This document shows positions 23,013 to 36,330 of a stretch of DNA of 64,000 nucleotides, in pieces (the stretch's first letter is position 1; each line of letters opens with the position of its first letter). The stretch spans positions 18,806,001 through 18,870,000 of the forward strand of contig OY821777.1 of the NCBI GenBank assembly GCA_963682175.1, read 5' to 3'. The notes beneath the pieces are model-generated. The model searched no databases. It was not told the origin of the DNA and saw only the letters and a list, made by a program, of their open reading frames with translations. The translations under genes and the position numbers were made by a program. The stretch is from Triglochin maritima. Lineage: Eukaryota; Streptophyta; Magnoliopsida; Alismatales; Juncaginaceae.

Positions 23013-26000
23013 ATGAGGACTCTCGAGCGCGCCGCCAACGTCGCTCTTGCAGGTCCGATTTCTCTCCCTTTCTCTCTGTTTTTTTTTTTTGGATTTTTCC
23101 TGCAATTTGTGGAATTTTGTGGTCAAAGGTGATTGTAGATTACAATGCTGTGTCGTCTTAAATTCTTAATGGTGATTAAGAATTTGAAGGGTGCTTAAGT
23201 GGCGTGTAATGGTGCTAGGAATTTGATTAGAGGGGTTAGAAGTTGGTTTGTCAGGGGAAAAATAGTTACTTTCGGGATAATTGTTGTCCTCGTGTACAAG
23301 AGGTGAGTAGTGATAGTGGTGGTGGTTTTGAATCTGTAGGGCGAAACGGATATATCCGACATGGAAATATGCTACGTTCTTAATTGAGGTGATAATTGTG
23401 TGATTGTAACTCGTGTTGATTAGTATTTGTAATTTGTAAACATATTTAAGGAAATTATAATATGTTTAATGCATGGCGTAATGTATTCTCCTTCCTCCGT
23501 AGAAGATCTTGTCAATGTCTAGGTGTCGTTGGGTGTTTACAACAAATGTATTTGGTACTGCAGGATATAGGGCTATAGTTGTTATGTGGACACGTGAGAA
23601 AAAAAAATCAATTTTTGTATAGGATACACTTGAATATCTTAGAGAGAGTCATAAAGTGTTAGATGGATTGGCCGAAACATGACTCCAATATGTCGATGGG
23701 TCACTTTCTGTTTCCAATGGCCCAAATTCACTTTCAGTGGATTGAACCGAATGAGAATGGGTAAGCTAAATCAGTCTGCACATGGTTTGAGTTGGATCGG
23801 TTCTGGACTAAACCCAGGTTCAACATGACACATTCAGTTATGGGGAAATTAAACCCAGGCTCGAGCCAACTTCCATATAGAACGGACCTGAATATGAAAA
23901 ACTTAGTAACGCCTGGGTTGATTCAAACTTAGTAATGTATGTAGGAAATATGAAAAAATACTTTAATATAAAGATGTGCTTCTAGATATAAACTTGAGAC
24001 ATTCGGGATATAACTATGACATTCTGGCCAATTAAACCATGAAAGAATTATTCCTTTTACAACCTCAAATATACAATATATTACAATGATTTTTGAATTT
24101 AAGATATATGGTCCGTTATCGGCTCTAGTCAGGTGACCTGATCCCTTGAACCAGAGCCGACCCAATAAAACTAGTTTTGCAAATTGACTTCTGGAATCTA
24201 CAAAAAGTATTCTCCTCATTTTGGATTCTTTATTTTCAATAAAAAAATAAACATGAGACTAACCCCCCCCCCCCCCCCCCCCCATACGGTGGCATATGCA
24301 ATTTATGGGATCGCATGTATGGTCTTCATGTGGTCCCATAATCTGCAAGGTGCATAACTTGAAAATTGCTTTTAGTTTCTTCAGAATTATAAGGTGCATC
24401 GTTCTCGCTGTTTTTGGCTGAATAATAAGTCAATACTTCATCACTTGTTGTAGTGTAAATTCATTTTGTAACCAATTACTTAAATAAATTGTTCAGTTGT
24501 CAAAATAGTAATGGTTGCAACTACTAAATGTGTAAAACTCCAACTGTAGTCCCACATTGCTTAGAGAAACCAGTTGGGCCTATAAGAACATGGATCTATT
24601 ACCATAATAATATCCCGGTTAAGCATGTTAGTGAGTGGTTTGTGATGGTTATTATGGGATAGTCGTGGGGCAATATGCTCATGGTGACGGACTGGACCAG
24701 GCACTGTGGAATTGGGGCGAGCCGTTAGAAAGTCAATACCAAGCTTGATTAGTTGAATTTCTTATGCTTTTATATCTTATATTGATTTGAGAAATCATTA
24801 GTAAGTAAGAGATTTCTGCCCCAACTTATCCCACGTGATGTTCTTACTTCTACTCATGTTTTCATGGGCATGCATTGTTTGAAAAATCTGAAAAGAAGAG
24901 GAAAGCATAACAATCCGTGTTGGATAGCATGGGGTTTTCGTTTTTATTCTGCAATGTTCGCATTAATCAAGCTTAATTTGACTGGCTGCTTATCACTCAT
25001 TAGCTAATACTTGTGGTAAAGTTCAAATGCCACGTCTGAGGATCGTTGTTATAAATCATTATGTGTAAGTGTACCAATGGAGTCTACTCTGAAAAAAGGT
25101 AACTACTGCCGCCTACTTCATGCTTTGCAAAAGCGGTTCATTGAATGAGAAGTCATGATAAAATAATTATATTATACACATTCCAGCGCATATCTTCAAA
25201 GTTTTTATCATTGAATAATGTACTTTATATGTAGTTTGTTATTCAAGAAGTTACATTTGACCGTTTCACAGTTGTACTGTAAGTAAGTGGAACTTTCTAA
25301 TCCATGGAATTTCCAAGGAGCTTTCTTTGTCCAATGTATTCTTTGCTTTTCTTGACATGCAGACAATTTTGAACAATGTCATTGCTTTGAGACTTATTTA
25401 TGTTCTTACGTTCTTATTATCTCTTACAGCTTTAACATTTGCACCACTTGTGCTAAATGTAAATTCAAATTTGAATGTAATTCTTACTGCATGCCTCACT
25501 GTTTATGTTGGTTGCCATCGCTCCGTGAAGCCAACACCTCCTCCGGTAAGTATGGTCATCCATGGAGCAATGGATTTTTTATTTTATCATGTTCCTGTCC
25601 TCCTTTAAAAGATTTATCTTGCTCGTGTAGGAGACGATGTCCAAAGAACATGCCATGCGCTTCCCTTTGGTTGGGAGTGCCATGCTATTGTCCCTATTCT
25701 TACTTTTCAAATTTATACCAAAGGACTTGGTTAATGCTGTTCTGACATCCTACTTTTTCGTGCTTGGTGTAGTTGCTTTAGGGTATGTCATCACTCACCA
25801 TGCAGAAAAATATCTATATTATATATTTTTTTGCTCTTCTTAACTAAAAAAATCTCTTTGTTTGGTTATGTTTTCCTCTTGCAGTGCCACCGTATTGCCT
25901 GCAATCAAGGGTTTCCTTCCTAAAACTTGGAACGAGAACGAAATTTGTTGGAAGGCTCCATATTTTTCATGTAGTGCAAAACTTCTTACTTTTAGTGTTT

Positions 26001-29000
26001 GTTATTGCCATTCTAGAACACTGCTGTTCTTCCCCATTTTATATATATTTGTCGCTTAGTCTTCTACACGGATTAACATTGCTATAATAGTTGGAATCAT
26101 ACAAAGAACCATTAAGAATCGGAAAATAAACTGTAAACTTTTGAAGTCTGGAAAGGATACATCAGAAACATTCAAATAATTCAAACAAGAATTTAAAGAA
26201 AAATATGTTAAACAAAATTGTGAACCAACTTGTGGTTGAAGGAGATCAACTCAAAATTTTCTTATATCAAAATGAGAGAATTTCAAGGAAATATATTCTT
26301 CAGTTTATGTATTCCATTTGAATTTATTGCAACAACTGCAATGCTTTAGTTTCACTGAAACACACCACAACTTATTTCAAGCGGCGAATTCTAATAATTA
26401 TCATCAAATATGATGATTGATTGCTATGGTTACTTACATTCCAATAATCCTACTCACTATTTGATGATCATTTATTTGGTAACTGACAAGGTTGAAGGTT
26501 CAATGATATAATTATCTCTGTACTCATTTGTTTCTTTATACATTGATTTGTCAATCTCCTTTGCATCTTTTTAAATGTCAATTATATTTGGCATTTTATT
26601 TATTTGATGTGCTACATGAATTTTCATGTATCCACCAAGTAGTGATATTTAAAATGAGGGTTCCATTTATATCATCCTTGCAGCTCTATCCGTGGAATTC
26701 ACATTATCTCAAGTTGTTGCCTCAATACCAGGAACATTCTTCTGCGTCTGGTATGCTTTGCAAAAGCATTGGTTGGCAAATAATATCCTGGGGATAGCAT
26801 TTTGTGTTCAGGTCTGCTTATTGGGCATCTTTGTCCTTTAACAGCTTTAGCTATTGCTAGTAATTTGTATGATTAATGGATGTACCGTTTTAGATCTGTT
26901 TCGTTTCTCAAATTTAAGACTTCTTAGATTATAAGCACCTTTCTTCGCGACATAGAATGTTACCAACTTATAAATTGAACCTGCAAAATGTCTCAGGCTC
27001 ATCATACTCCTTTTTTAGATCCTTGTGACTAAGAGAAGCTTTGTGGTCAGGAAATGATTTTATAGGGGTATGGCCGTAAGGTCATATAGATTACGTAATG
27101 CGAAGAAATATGTTTATATATACCATCTTAGTTTAGCTAATGTAAAATAGGCTCCGTTAGATGGCTGTGACATCCAACTCTTTCTGCTTGCTATTTTTAA
27201 TAATTTGCATTCATCTTGGTGACTTGATGTCATTGAAATTCAAAATGATTTTGATTTTTGCCACTTTTGAGTCCAATATTCCTTTTGTGCAATTTGCTAT
27301 ATCAAGCTCTATCTTCTCTTCTCTAGTTGAAATTTGATACCACAAACTAGTTGATTTTGAAATACTTGTGAAAAGTTATTTTTCTTCTGCTTGGACATTT
27401 TTATCTATAATTTTGTCAGCTATACATTGTGGCGGATGATATCGAAGAACTCAACCTATACTCTGTTGTTAGGCACTTTTATGGATATTTATTTTATACC
27501 CTGTTTGCTGTAAATTTGCACATAACAAGCAACATAATTTGTGCAATATAATGGTAACTTCATAATTTATATAATGTTGCACTACATGAATTTTCATTTG
27601 CCTCATGATATTTAAAATGAGAGTGCCATTTTCATGTGAATATACGTATTAGGTAATCACTTATCATGTGATAAAGAGTACCTTTTTAGTCCAGAAATAA
27701 GATAAAAGCTCAGTAACTTTTGTTATCTGCAGATTATTTCATTTCAAGTGGTAATCCCTAGGACATAATTTTTCCTTGTGCCTTTGCAGGGAATTGAGAT
27801 GCTCTCGCTTGGATCTTTCAAAATAGGTGCCATTCTTTTGGTAGGTCACAATTAGAAATAAAGATTATCAATATGTTCTCTTCATTATTAAATCAGAATG
27901 TTGATTATTCATTTAGTGATTTCAAATCAGGCCAACTATTTCCGTTGTTAAATCAGAATGTAATTCTCCATATTGCCCGTTGTTTTAGGTCCACATGGTT
28001 CTACTTCCTGTAGAATCTAATGCCTCTGTGTGTTCTGACTTCTGAGCTTTTTGGCTTTTGATTTCTTTGTTTTTTCTTTTATTTTTCTTGTTCTATCCTT
28101 ATGCCCCTTTCTCTTTGAATTAATGATTGAAGTGATGAAGACAAATCCATTTGTAAATCCATTTACCATATACAAATTTTAAGATTCCTATCATACTACC
28201 CACCACTTTAATTTTAAGTCCCACCAACACCACTGAATACTCTCTTCAAGTAGTCCAACCATGCCTCTGATAAAGTATGGTGAATTCCCCGTGTCTACAC
28301 CGGCCAATTACCTTACTACTGTCTCATCAGACCCTAACTTACCAGTGTCAAATCTTTGCCAGCAAGTGGCTTTTCCATTGTTTAGGGATGTTTTTAATTG
28401 GTTATTTTTCATCCACATCCATAGGCGCAAACCTCAACTCCAAGTATTCAATCCTAATTCTTGTATCATTCTACTTGCAGTTATAGGCTATCAAACAATT
28501 GCTCCTCAAATCAAAGGGAACTTGACAATTTAAATGTATTTCCAGCAGACAAAACCATATGTATGTGGATAGGGTGGATATAGGCTTTAGTCGATATGGA
28601 TCTTGGGTGATGATGAAAAGGTTTTGCTTGTAGTCTCCAAGCGGTCCCTGAGAGTTAAATAGGTTATATCAACAGTTTTACCATCTTTTTTAATCTTATA
28701 TGACCCTAGTGAATCCATCATGGAAGGACTCTATACCAGCTTTTGACCATGCTAGACTTTACGTAAAAACCACTCTAAAGCACAACAGTTAACCTTTTTC
28801 TTATATGTACACTTTTTTATTTTCCCCCTTCAAACATTCACCGCCTTCATTCTTCTCACTTTAGAGACAGTATGCAATCTTTTATTGATTGCTCTGTTTT
28901 GTGCTTTCAGGTTGGACTCTTTTTTTATGATATATTCTGGGTTTTCTTTACCCCAGTTATGGTCAGCGTCGCAAAATCTTTTGATGCTCCTATAAAGGTT

Positions 29001-30680
29001 GGTTAGTTTACTAGTTTGAGATTGGTGATTGACTTGTTAATTATTTTATCTACTGTAATTATCTTTCACAATAATAAGGTAACATATGTCACATGATTGA
29101 GGGAGCTTTGTAGAAGTTCGTTTTATAAATCATTTGGTGATATATTTCTGCAGCTTCTCTTTCCGACTTCAAATTCTGATCGTCCCTTTTCAATGCTTGG
29201 TCTAGGTGATATTGTAATTCCAGGTATGATTCTAATCTAATGATGATCTTTCAAAGTCTGTATAGTTTAGACTCACAAGTCAAAAGGCACTTCAGGTTCA
29301 TTGTCTTATTTCTTATCTTATTCCTTGTTTGGATAAAGCTTGTGCCATAAGCTGAAGCTGTTTAACTAATGAAATTTAGCATTTAATATATTAAAAATCT
29401 CAGCCTTACCCCTGGGTTGACCCACTGCTGAGAAGCAGTATCAATCGTTACCTATTTTTACAATAAATAAGAAATGTTAACAATCAAAATAGTTATTTTT
29501 ATTTAGTCATGATAATCCAAATGTGAAAAACAGTTTATTTTTGGACTCATTGGAAATTTCATTTAATGTCGAAAAGGAAATATTGAGGTTATGCCATATC
29601 TCTATACTAAATGCTGTAAATTAGTGCCAATCCACACGTGGTCATTACATTTATTTAACACAAAAACACAAATTAAAAGGAAGAACAACTGAATATGCTG
29701 AAGACCATACAAACCTGTGGGATACTCAAAGGAGAATATCGTTTGACTTAACTCCGAACTCCATGTCATGCAATCAATTTGAAAGAAAAACAAACAGTAG
29801 TTGCAGATAATTCTAATTCTCATCGATGAAGCAACTTGAAATTCACTTCCTTGTTGGAGAGTTGAAATCAAGATATAATTATATGATTACAACATTGTTA
29901 GTGTGTTGATTCTCTTCCACGGCTATCACATTAGAAACAAAACTTCTTTATCAATTGATGATTACACTTAATCAGGTATCTTTGTGGCTTTGGCACTGCG
30001 ATTTGATGTTTCCAGAGGATACGAGAACCGATATTTCACTAGTGCATTCAGTGGTTACACAGTGGGTGTGGTTGCTACCATCATTGTGATGAACTGGTTT
30101 AAAGCTGCTCAGGTAAATTTTTTTTGAAATCTCATATGTTCTCACTTAATCGGTGCCATAATGTGCATTAATAATTCTTGTTTATTCTTCACGTTGTCAA
30201 CTTGCAGCCAGCACTTTTATATATTGTTCCTGCTGTGATTGGATTTGTGGGCATCCACTGTCTATGGAATGGAGAAGTTAAACCTGTATGTTAACTTCGT
30301 TCTATCTTATAAATCTCTTTCTAGTTTCTTTTTTTGTTAGTATATGTTTTTTCTGGTCACTGAAGGAATTGAATGGGTTTACAGTTTTTTTTTAAAAACA
30401 TTAATATCATTTGCATGATTTTTGTGGCATTTATATTATACATTCTCCACAAACTCTGAAGATATGTTTACCTCGTTTTATGTGTCCATGGTCATTTTCC
30501 CTTGTTAACATCATTTTATTTTGATTCCTTTACGTAAATTCTACTCGAGTTGGAAAGCAATTTCTAAGAAATTTTATGTACACTACTTTACAGCTACTGG
30601 AGTTTGACGAAGCAAAAACTGAAGAGAAGGCAAGCTCTTCATCACAAGAGGGAGAGGAAGAAAACAAGAAAGAAGACTAG
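23013..30680 (+). CDS. SPP: Signal peptide peptidase (GxGD intramembrane aspartyl protease)
   Basis: Eleven exons join in frame into 343 codons: 23013-23052, 25430-25545, 25631-25782, 25885-25970, 26684-26811, 27790-27840, 28911-28997, 29154-29223, 29976-30112, 30208-30285 and 30594-30680. All introns are GT-AG. The protein is multi-spanning with the three family hallmarks: YD in FFYDIFWVFF (Asp198), GLGD (236-239, Asp239) and PAL (290-292). SPP cleaves leftover signal peptides and some tail-anchored proteins inside the ER membrane. The charged C-terminus ends KKED, a KKXX retrieval signal fitting ER residence. Length matches plant SPP (about 344 residues). Start: ATG followed by RTLERAANVALA, as in homologues. 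No damage is seen. Intron 1 (2.4 kb) carries a Cassandra-like LTR and a poly-C run. Confidence 0.96.
24263..24283. repeat. Poly-C run (21 bases) in intron 1
   Basis: Twenty-one consecutive C residues lie in intron 1 of the peptidase gene. The other strand is a G run able to form G-quadruplex structures. A second run of 12 C lies at 32701-32712. Such homopolymers are prone to sequencing error, so the exact length is uncertain. Confidence 0.8.
24529..24725 (+). mobile_element. Cassandra-like TRIM solo LTR (5S-derived promoter)
   Basis: The segment runs TGTAAAACTCC, GTCCCACATTGC, 'gggcctataag' and 'ggttaagcatgttagtgagtgg'. It then has 'gtgatggttattatgggatagtc' and 'ggcaatatgctcatggtgacgg'. This order follows Cassandra TRIM LTRs, which contain a 5S-rRNA-like RNA polymerase III promoter (GTTAAGC...GATGGGTGA...GGGAAGTC) followed by 'caatat.gtgctacggtgga'. 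No second LTR or primer site is seen, so it looks like a worn solo LTR in intron 1. Borders are approximate. Confidence 0.5.
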
Positions 30681-33524
30681 TGGGATGTCTCATCTTCAGG
30701 AAACTCAGATGTTGAGTGCAAACACTGAACGTTTGGTTTCACTACTAATGGATTCACCAAAATTTTCTAATACTATATATTTAAGAATATGGTAAATTAT
30801 CTTTCTGTCAGTTCTCGCCCCCCTGCCAGTGTTTCAGTAGCAAATTTCTTTGCAAGATGGAGATTGTAGTTTCCGATATACCTTTTTCATAAGGTCCCAT
30901 GCCTCTTTATTATAGGAGTAGGGCTATACAAATCGGGTTATCGGAAAATCAGAATGAATTTATTTATCCATCGGAAAATCAGACTGCACCGGACAGGTCT
31001 GTGTGGAGAGTTAGAATGAATTTCAATCCATTTTAGGCCCCAGTCCAGAAAAAATACGCTAATTTCGGTTCTATACGATCCGGTTTGAATCTGTAAAAAT
31101 AATATCCCACCTTCACTAAACCTAAGTATGAGTACATATGCATAGATTTTGGTTTTCAATTTCTCTGATTTTTTTTCCGATTTCATACTCTAAAAGATGT
31201 CTTCTGGATCGGATCGGGTCAGTGGTTTGGTGTGTTTTGAAAGATTTTATGCCGTAAAAATTAGATTTTACGTGGAATTTTTTCACATTTGAGGGTATGT
31301 TTTGGGGGAAAATTGGATTTTATGTTGTGGGTCTTGGGATTTGCGTAGCCGAGAATTCGTTGGGTAAAAGTTTTACTTGGGTATTTATGTATCCATTTTG
31401 AAACTTTTCCTGCTGCAAATTGAAATTGAGTTATTAGTTTCACATTTTGCCTTAAAATCGAAATAAAAACTAGATCAAATTCGGTTGGCCATCTGATTTT
31501 GAACGGATCTAACAGTGCCATACAGAGCTTTATCCGATCTTCGGATAGGCTTTCTGGTATCGTTTAAAATCATGCCTGATTGGTTTTTGCTTTCAATGTA
31601 TATCTCATGATTTGTGTTTTTTTTTTAAACTAATTTTTTTACATACGAGTATTTGTCACTTGTTAAAATAAATCAGCTAAGTATGTAAAAAAAATAAATC
31701 AGGACAGCAGATTTCACCTCCGTCTTATCAGAGAGTCACAACTCACAAGTGATGTACATTCCTGTATTACAATCGAGGTCAGGTCCTAGTGTAGTTAATT
31801 GTGCCCTCGTCCAGTCGTTTACATGGCGTTATTTTCTTTTAAAGTTGTATCACATCAATTTATTGTAACAATTTGATAATTTTTGCCAGTTGGTTCGATG
31901 GTTGCATGTCACAGAGCTCCTTCTCTCCGATGATTATTTGATTGCCTGGTCTAATAGATTACGAGGTTGTGCTAATTTTGCAAGGTTCACGTGTATGAAC
32001 ATGAAATTAGTTGATGAATATTTGGAAATTTTGTGTTAAGGTGTATGATATATGAATCCAGAATCCATACAAATGACTCAAGATAAATATCCAGGCAGAC
32101 GGTTGAGACATTAGCTGCATCCGAAGATATGTAACAACCATCAATTGGATATAGCACATAGGGTAATATTTTCGTAGAGATCTACGATCATGATATATAA
32201 GCCGGGGAACGAAGGGAACGAGAAATGATTTTAAATAACTTGAAAATAATGTTAAAAAATGTGTTTGAACTAGGATAGAACAAAATCTGGTTAACCGGAC
32301 CTAACCAGTTTATCCGGTTCGAACCGGACCGGACTCGGTTTACAATTCTCCATAACGGAGACATGGAAATCCTGTCATGTTAAATCCGGAATTTTTTCTT
32401 CTAATGTGTTTAATTATTTTTTTGGATATGTTCTTATGTTATAAGACATTTTAACTTCATAAAGATTTGGGACTGAGTTCCTTTGTTTGGTATGATTGAA
32501 GTTTGGTTAGTCATTTTATTAAACCGATTTGACAAAATCTCATACACATCTTATAATTGGTATACATATCTTATAATCTCATATACATATCTTCAAAAAT
32601 ATATGTGGGGGTTGAAATCTTAAAAGGTATATACAAAATATGTGAAGTATCAAAGTCAAATTCCAAAAGGATCAAAAATCCAGGAGGTCGCCTCAACAGA
32701 CCCCCCCCCCCCAGTGTACATGTTAACATCTTCTCCAATTAAGATAACATTACTTTATCATTCATATGAACCTGGAGGATGTATAACACCAGTTGTGATC
32801 ATTAATGCAACGCATGCAGCAATAACAGTGCTCCTCGCAAGCCAAATCACCACACACACACTTGAGCCGCACAGACGTTTTGTTTCGGCAAAACCAACAT
32901 AACAAATGTATGATCACTCAATGGGTGATTGTACTCCAGTTGTGAACATGTGATGATTGATTATCAGTAAAACGTTCTCAATGGTGCATTTGACTCGCTC
33001 TACTTGAAAATCAATGACTGGTAGGTTGAACTAGTATATTCATGAAATCAGGTGCCTTGACTTCAGATTAAAGCATCAAAGTTGTATATTGAATTTTTGA
33101 AAATTGCCTATGGAATTATGGTCGATGCGGATAAGCTGAGGTAGTTCAACCGACCACCTTAATACTTCCTAGCCACCCTAGCCCCCTAACACAAGTCCCG
33201 CCGCCCCCATTGCCTTCTGCATTGGATATATATTCGATGGAACATGGCCAATGTCTCTCCATCTTCAAAAACAGATATTGTAGAAAAGAAAATCTTATGA
33301 ATGTCATTGTCATAACAAGAATCTAAGCACATTTCTTTTGATTTTTTTTTGAATTTACACATTCGAAAGTGTAGTGTGTTTTCACTTGGCTAATAATTAT
33401 TGTGATGACATGTAGAAGAAATAAGTGGCTATCGAAGGAGGTTGATTTCTTGTTGAGTCAGAGATTTAATAGAACAAATTATGATTGGGAGGTTTGCTTT
33501 AATTTATGTTTTTTAAAATCGTAG
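30681..33524. other. 3' UTR and intergenic spacer
   Basis: The first 200-300 bases are probably the 3' UTR of the peptidase gene. The rest is AT-rich without a supportable gene. Features seen: 'tagggctatacaaatcggg' at about 30917, which looks like one hAT-MITE end without a visible partner; a run of 12 C at 32701-32712; and CCGGTTCGAACCGGACCGG at about 32314-32332, resembling the CCGG words of the MITE at 8205. Confidence 0.5.
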
Positions 33525-35830
33525 ATGAGTACCGATGAAATCTCAACCTCGGTTGACGATCAATTGTGCGTGCTGAAGTCCCGCAACAAGAAGAGATCCT
33601 TTGGTGTTCAAGAATCTCTTGTCCCTAGAAATACATTTGGTTTGGACAAGGTTTAAGATCTTTTTATTCTTGTGATGTTTATTATACCCAAGTGTATTGT
33701 AATGTATATTGAACATTTCAAATGTTATTTTTGTAGGTTAAAAATGAAAAGAAATGCACAGGATCTACACCAAAGTTGTAATTGTCATGCTACCCAAACA
33801 CATTCGTAAGAAAAGGAAAGTTGATGAACAAGCAATTGAAGCTTTTAGATGACACCCCTTTCGCCCCCATTCTTCCATCTTAATACGAAGTTCACAATGG
33901 GTAAAAGTTTTTTCCATGACGTTGTCAACACATACGACGACATCGACAACAGTTTCAAATTCAGAGAAAACGTGATTGAGTTCTCGAGCGTTGAATTTAG
34001 TGTGGTGCTCGGATTACCTCAAAAAGGCGACAATACACTCTTTCAAAAAATGCAGAAAGTGAGTTAGTTAGCAAGTACTTTAGATTTTCTGAAGGTTTAA
34101 AAAAGGAGGTTTGGTTAGTTTCAATCACTTTGCTTCTCGGTGCTGATGTTGAGATTGTGGTACAAATCCTGATATTGTACTTGTTTGCATATGTATTGTT
34201 TCCATCAACCTTGTATGCTGCCAGCACCTCGTTGTGTACCTATGTAGAGGATTTACCCAAGCTTTGGAACTACTCTTGGGGGCTAGTTGTGCATCAATAT
34301 ATAGTAGAACACTTGAAGGGAGTTATTGAGAATCCCAAGAAACATTTAAACTACGTTTGTGGATGCACATTTGGTCTTGTAGTAAGTTGTTTTCAAAGTT
34401 ATGAGAACATGAACGTAACTTATAGTTAGTTTTTTAATCAAGTGGGGCTACACGTTCATTGATTACAGGGTTGATGCTTCGAACGACTGCAACTAGGACC
34501 TCTACAATTTGTGTGTCAAGGCCCTTGTTTCTTATCATGCAATTTTGACAGTAGAAAAGAATTATCTGAGGCAATTAAGGAAGAGGTAAATGTTTCAAAC
34601 CATTTATTTGAACAATCACATTACAATGCCATTAAATTGCTCTTGATATTGAATATTTTGTGTTGATAAAGGTACGACCTTTCCATATTAAAGAACAAGA
34701 GCAATGATTGATAGAGTGTTCACGACACCACAAGTTAACCCACCATGCAACTTGTGCAAACTAACAGAGGACCAACGCAGTTGACTCGACTATAGTACAA
34801 AGGCGTAAGGACTAATGCCAGGCCATTGCTGCAGAGGATGACTTCTAGACCGAGCGATGTTGCAAACAAGAGTTTGATCGCCCAAGTAGACTGAACCGAG
34901 GGCCGGAGGTTCAACTTATGAGTATGGAAATGGATTGCCTCCGTCAGTCAATAGACAAACTAAAGGCTTGAAGTGCTAAGTATAAGGCCATGTATCATGA
35001 GACCATAGATGAGAACAAATGCGTAAACACCGTGGTAAAATATATGCATGTGTTGGCAGGAAATTCAACTGCAAATGAACATGATTCATGAAGACATGAG
35101 AGCACTAGAGATGAAACTTATAGTTCTACTGTTCTCGAAGAAGAACTTGGTGCTTGTGGCAATGATAGTGGGACCTGTGAGGGCCTCCCAGACTCTGAGG
35201 ATTCTGAAGCTGATGTCCCGTGCGAAACCCTTAGGACAATTTCTGAAGTTTCTGGAATGAAATCTTATCCTCATTCCGATAAGATTAATACTGAACTAAG
35301 CAAACAATTTTGTGGAAGGGAACACGTAACAGAATCTGAAAGAACACTTATCGATGAATGGCTAGACAAGCCAATTGATGGGTAATCTTGATAAACTACT
35401 GCATATATGTTTTGCATTGAGATTTCGCTATCGACTATTTTAGGTTGTTTATAATGTTTATGCTTCTTTGTAGTTCTGGAGTTTGGGACAATCCATAAAC
35501 ACATGGAATTTTGTCTGGGTATGAAGTCTGGTGCTTATTGTTCAAACGACCATTGAGAAGCGACATTATTACATGCTGGATGGAGCATCTCAAAAGTGTC
35601 CAACCAACACTCCCAAGACTCACATATGATCAACTATCTTGGTCCTACTTACTAGCTCGTGTAACAGTAATGTCCTGGATTCAAGTTCGCATGTTATATA
35701 TTTATTTTTACTTTGCTCATGTCCCAAAAGTTCTGTCTAGCATGCTTAAGTTCAACCCAATTTTATAATTTCACAAGCAAATATGGGATTGGCTAATTCG
35801 TCGTTGTGGACAGTGAGTATTTTGTTGGCC
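33525..35830 (+). pseudogene. Plant-mobile-domain/ULP1-type transposon protein, N-terminal part, broken
   Basis: Pieces on the plus strand follow the order of plant transposon proteins that join a mobile-domain-like region to a ULP1 cysteine protease. 33525-33650 begins MSTDEISTSVDDQL after an AG. 33870-34067 includes FKFRENVIEFSSVEFSVVLGL. In another frame, 34070-34429 includes a long hydrophobic stretch, then LCTYVEDLPKLWNYSWGLVV and NYVCGCTFGLVV. 35048-35390 is Glu-rich, and 35511-35700 includes GYEVWCLLFKRPLRSDIITCW. Several frame changes and stops show decay; some gaps may be introns. The assignment is from memory of the family pattern. The ULP1 end appears at 38299-38628. Confidence 0.5.
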
Positions 35831-36330
35831 ATCGTTGAGAACGAACTTGAAGATGGTTGATGTGGTGTTTACCCTAGTGCATTTTAAAAAGGAATGGCAC
35901 TCGCAATTAGTTGTTATAAACTATCTGATCTATACAATAAAGTACTATAACTCCCAATAAGACAGATGTGAGGGTGTGATGAAAAAGGAGGAAGGTAAGA
36001 TGAGAAATGTGGTAACGTGTTTTTAAATTAACTTGTACTTAAAGTATATAATTAGGACGAGATACTTATACTTTAGTACCTTCATCATCGTTGTGTTTCC
36101 GTAAAGGTTGTCAGTATTGGAGCTCGCTTGCATAAGAACTTGGTAAACCGGACTGTATGATTTTGTGTCCCTATGTATGTATATATTTTAAAATTTTAAT
36201 ACAACATACAAGATCGTTTTCATATTTTCAACAATTTCTATGTACATAACTTTGTGTTTATTTTAATAACATGCAACCCTACATTTATTAAAATAAACCA
36301 CAAAGGTAGAATCTACCTAAAGGTTCTCTA
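35831..36330. other. Spacer between transposon part and LTR-type DNA
   Basis: AT-rich with no recognisable coding sequence. The word 'aaccttggtaaaccggactgtatgat'-like text near 36140 and several poly-A/T runs are all I see. The left border of the LTR-type insertion that follows should lie here but could not be fixed. Confidence 0.35.

Noticed and set aside
30917..31560. hAT MITE starting TAGGGCTATACAAATCGGG
   Set aside because: Only the left end is convincing; I found no matching right end or 8-bp duplication.
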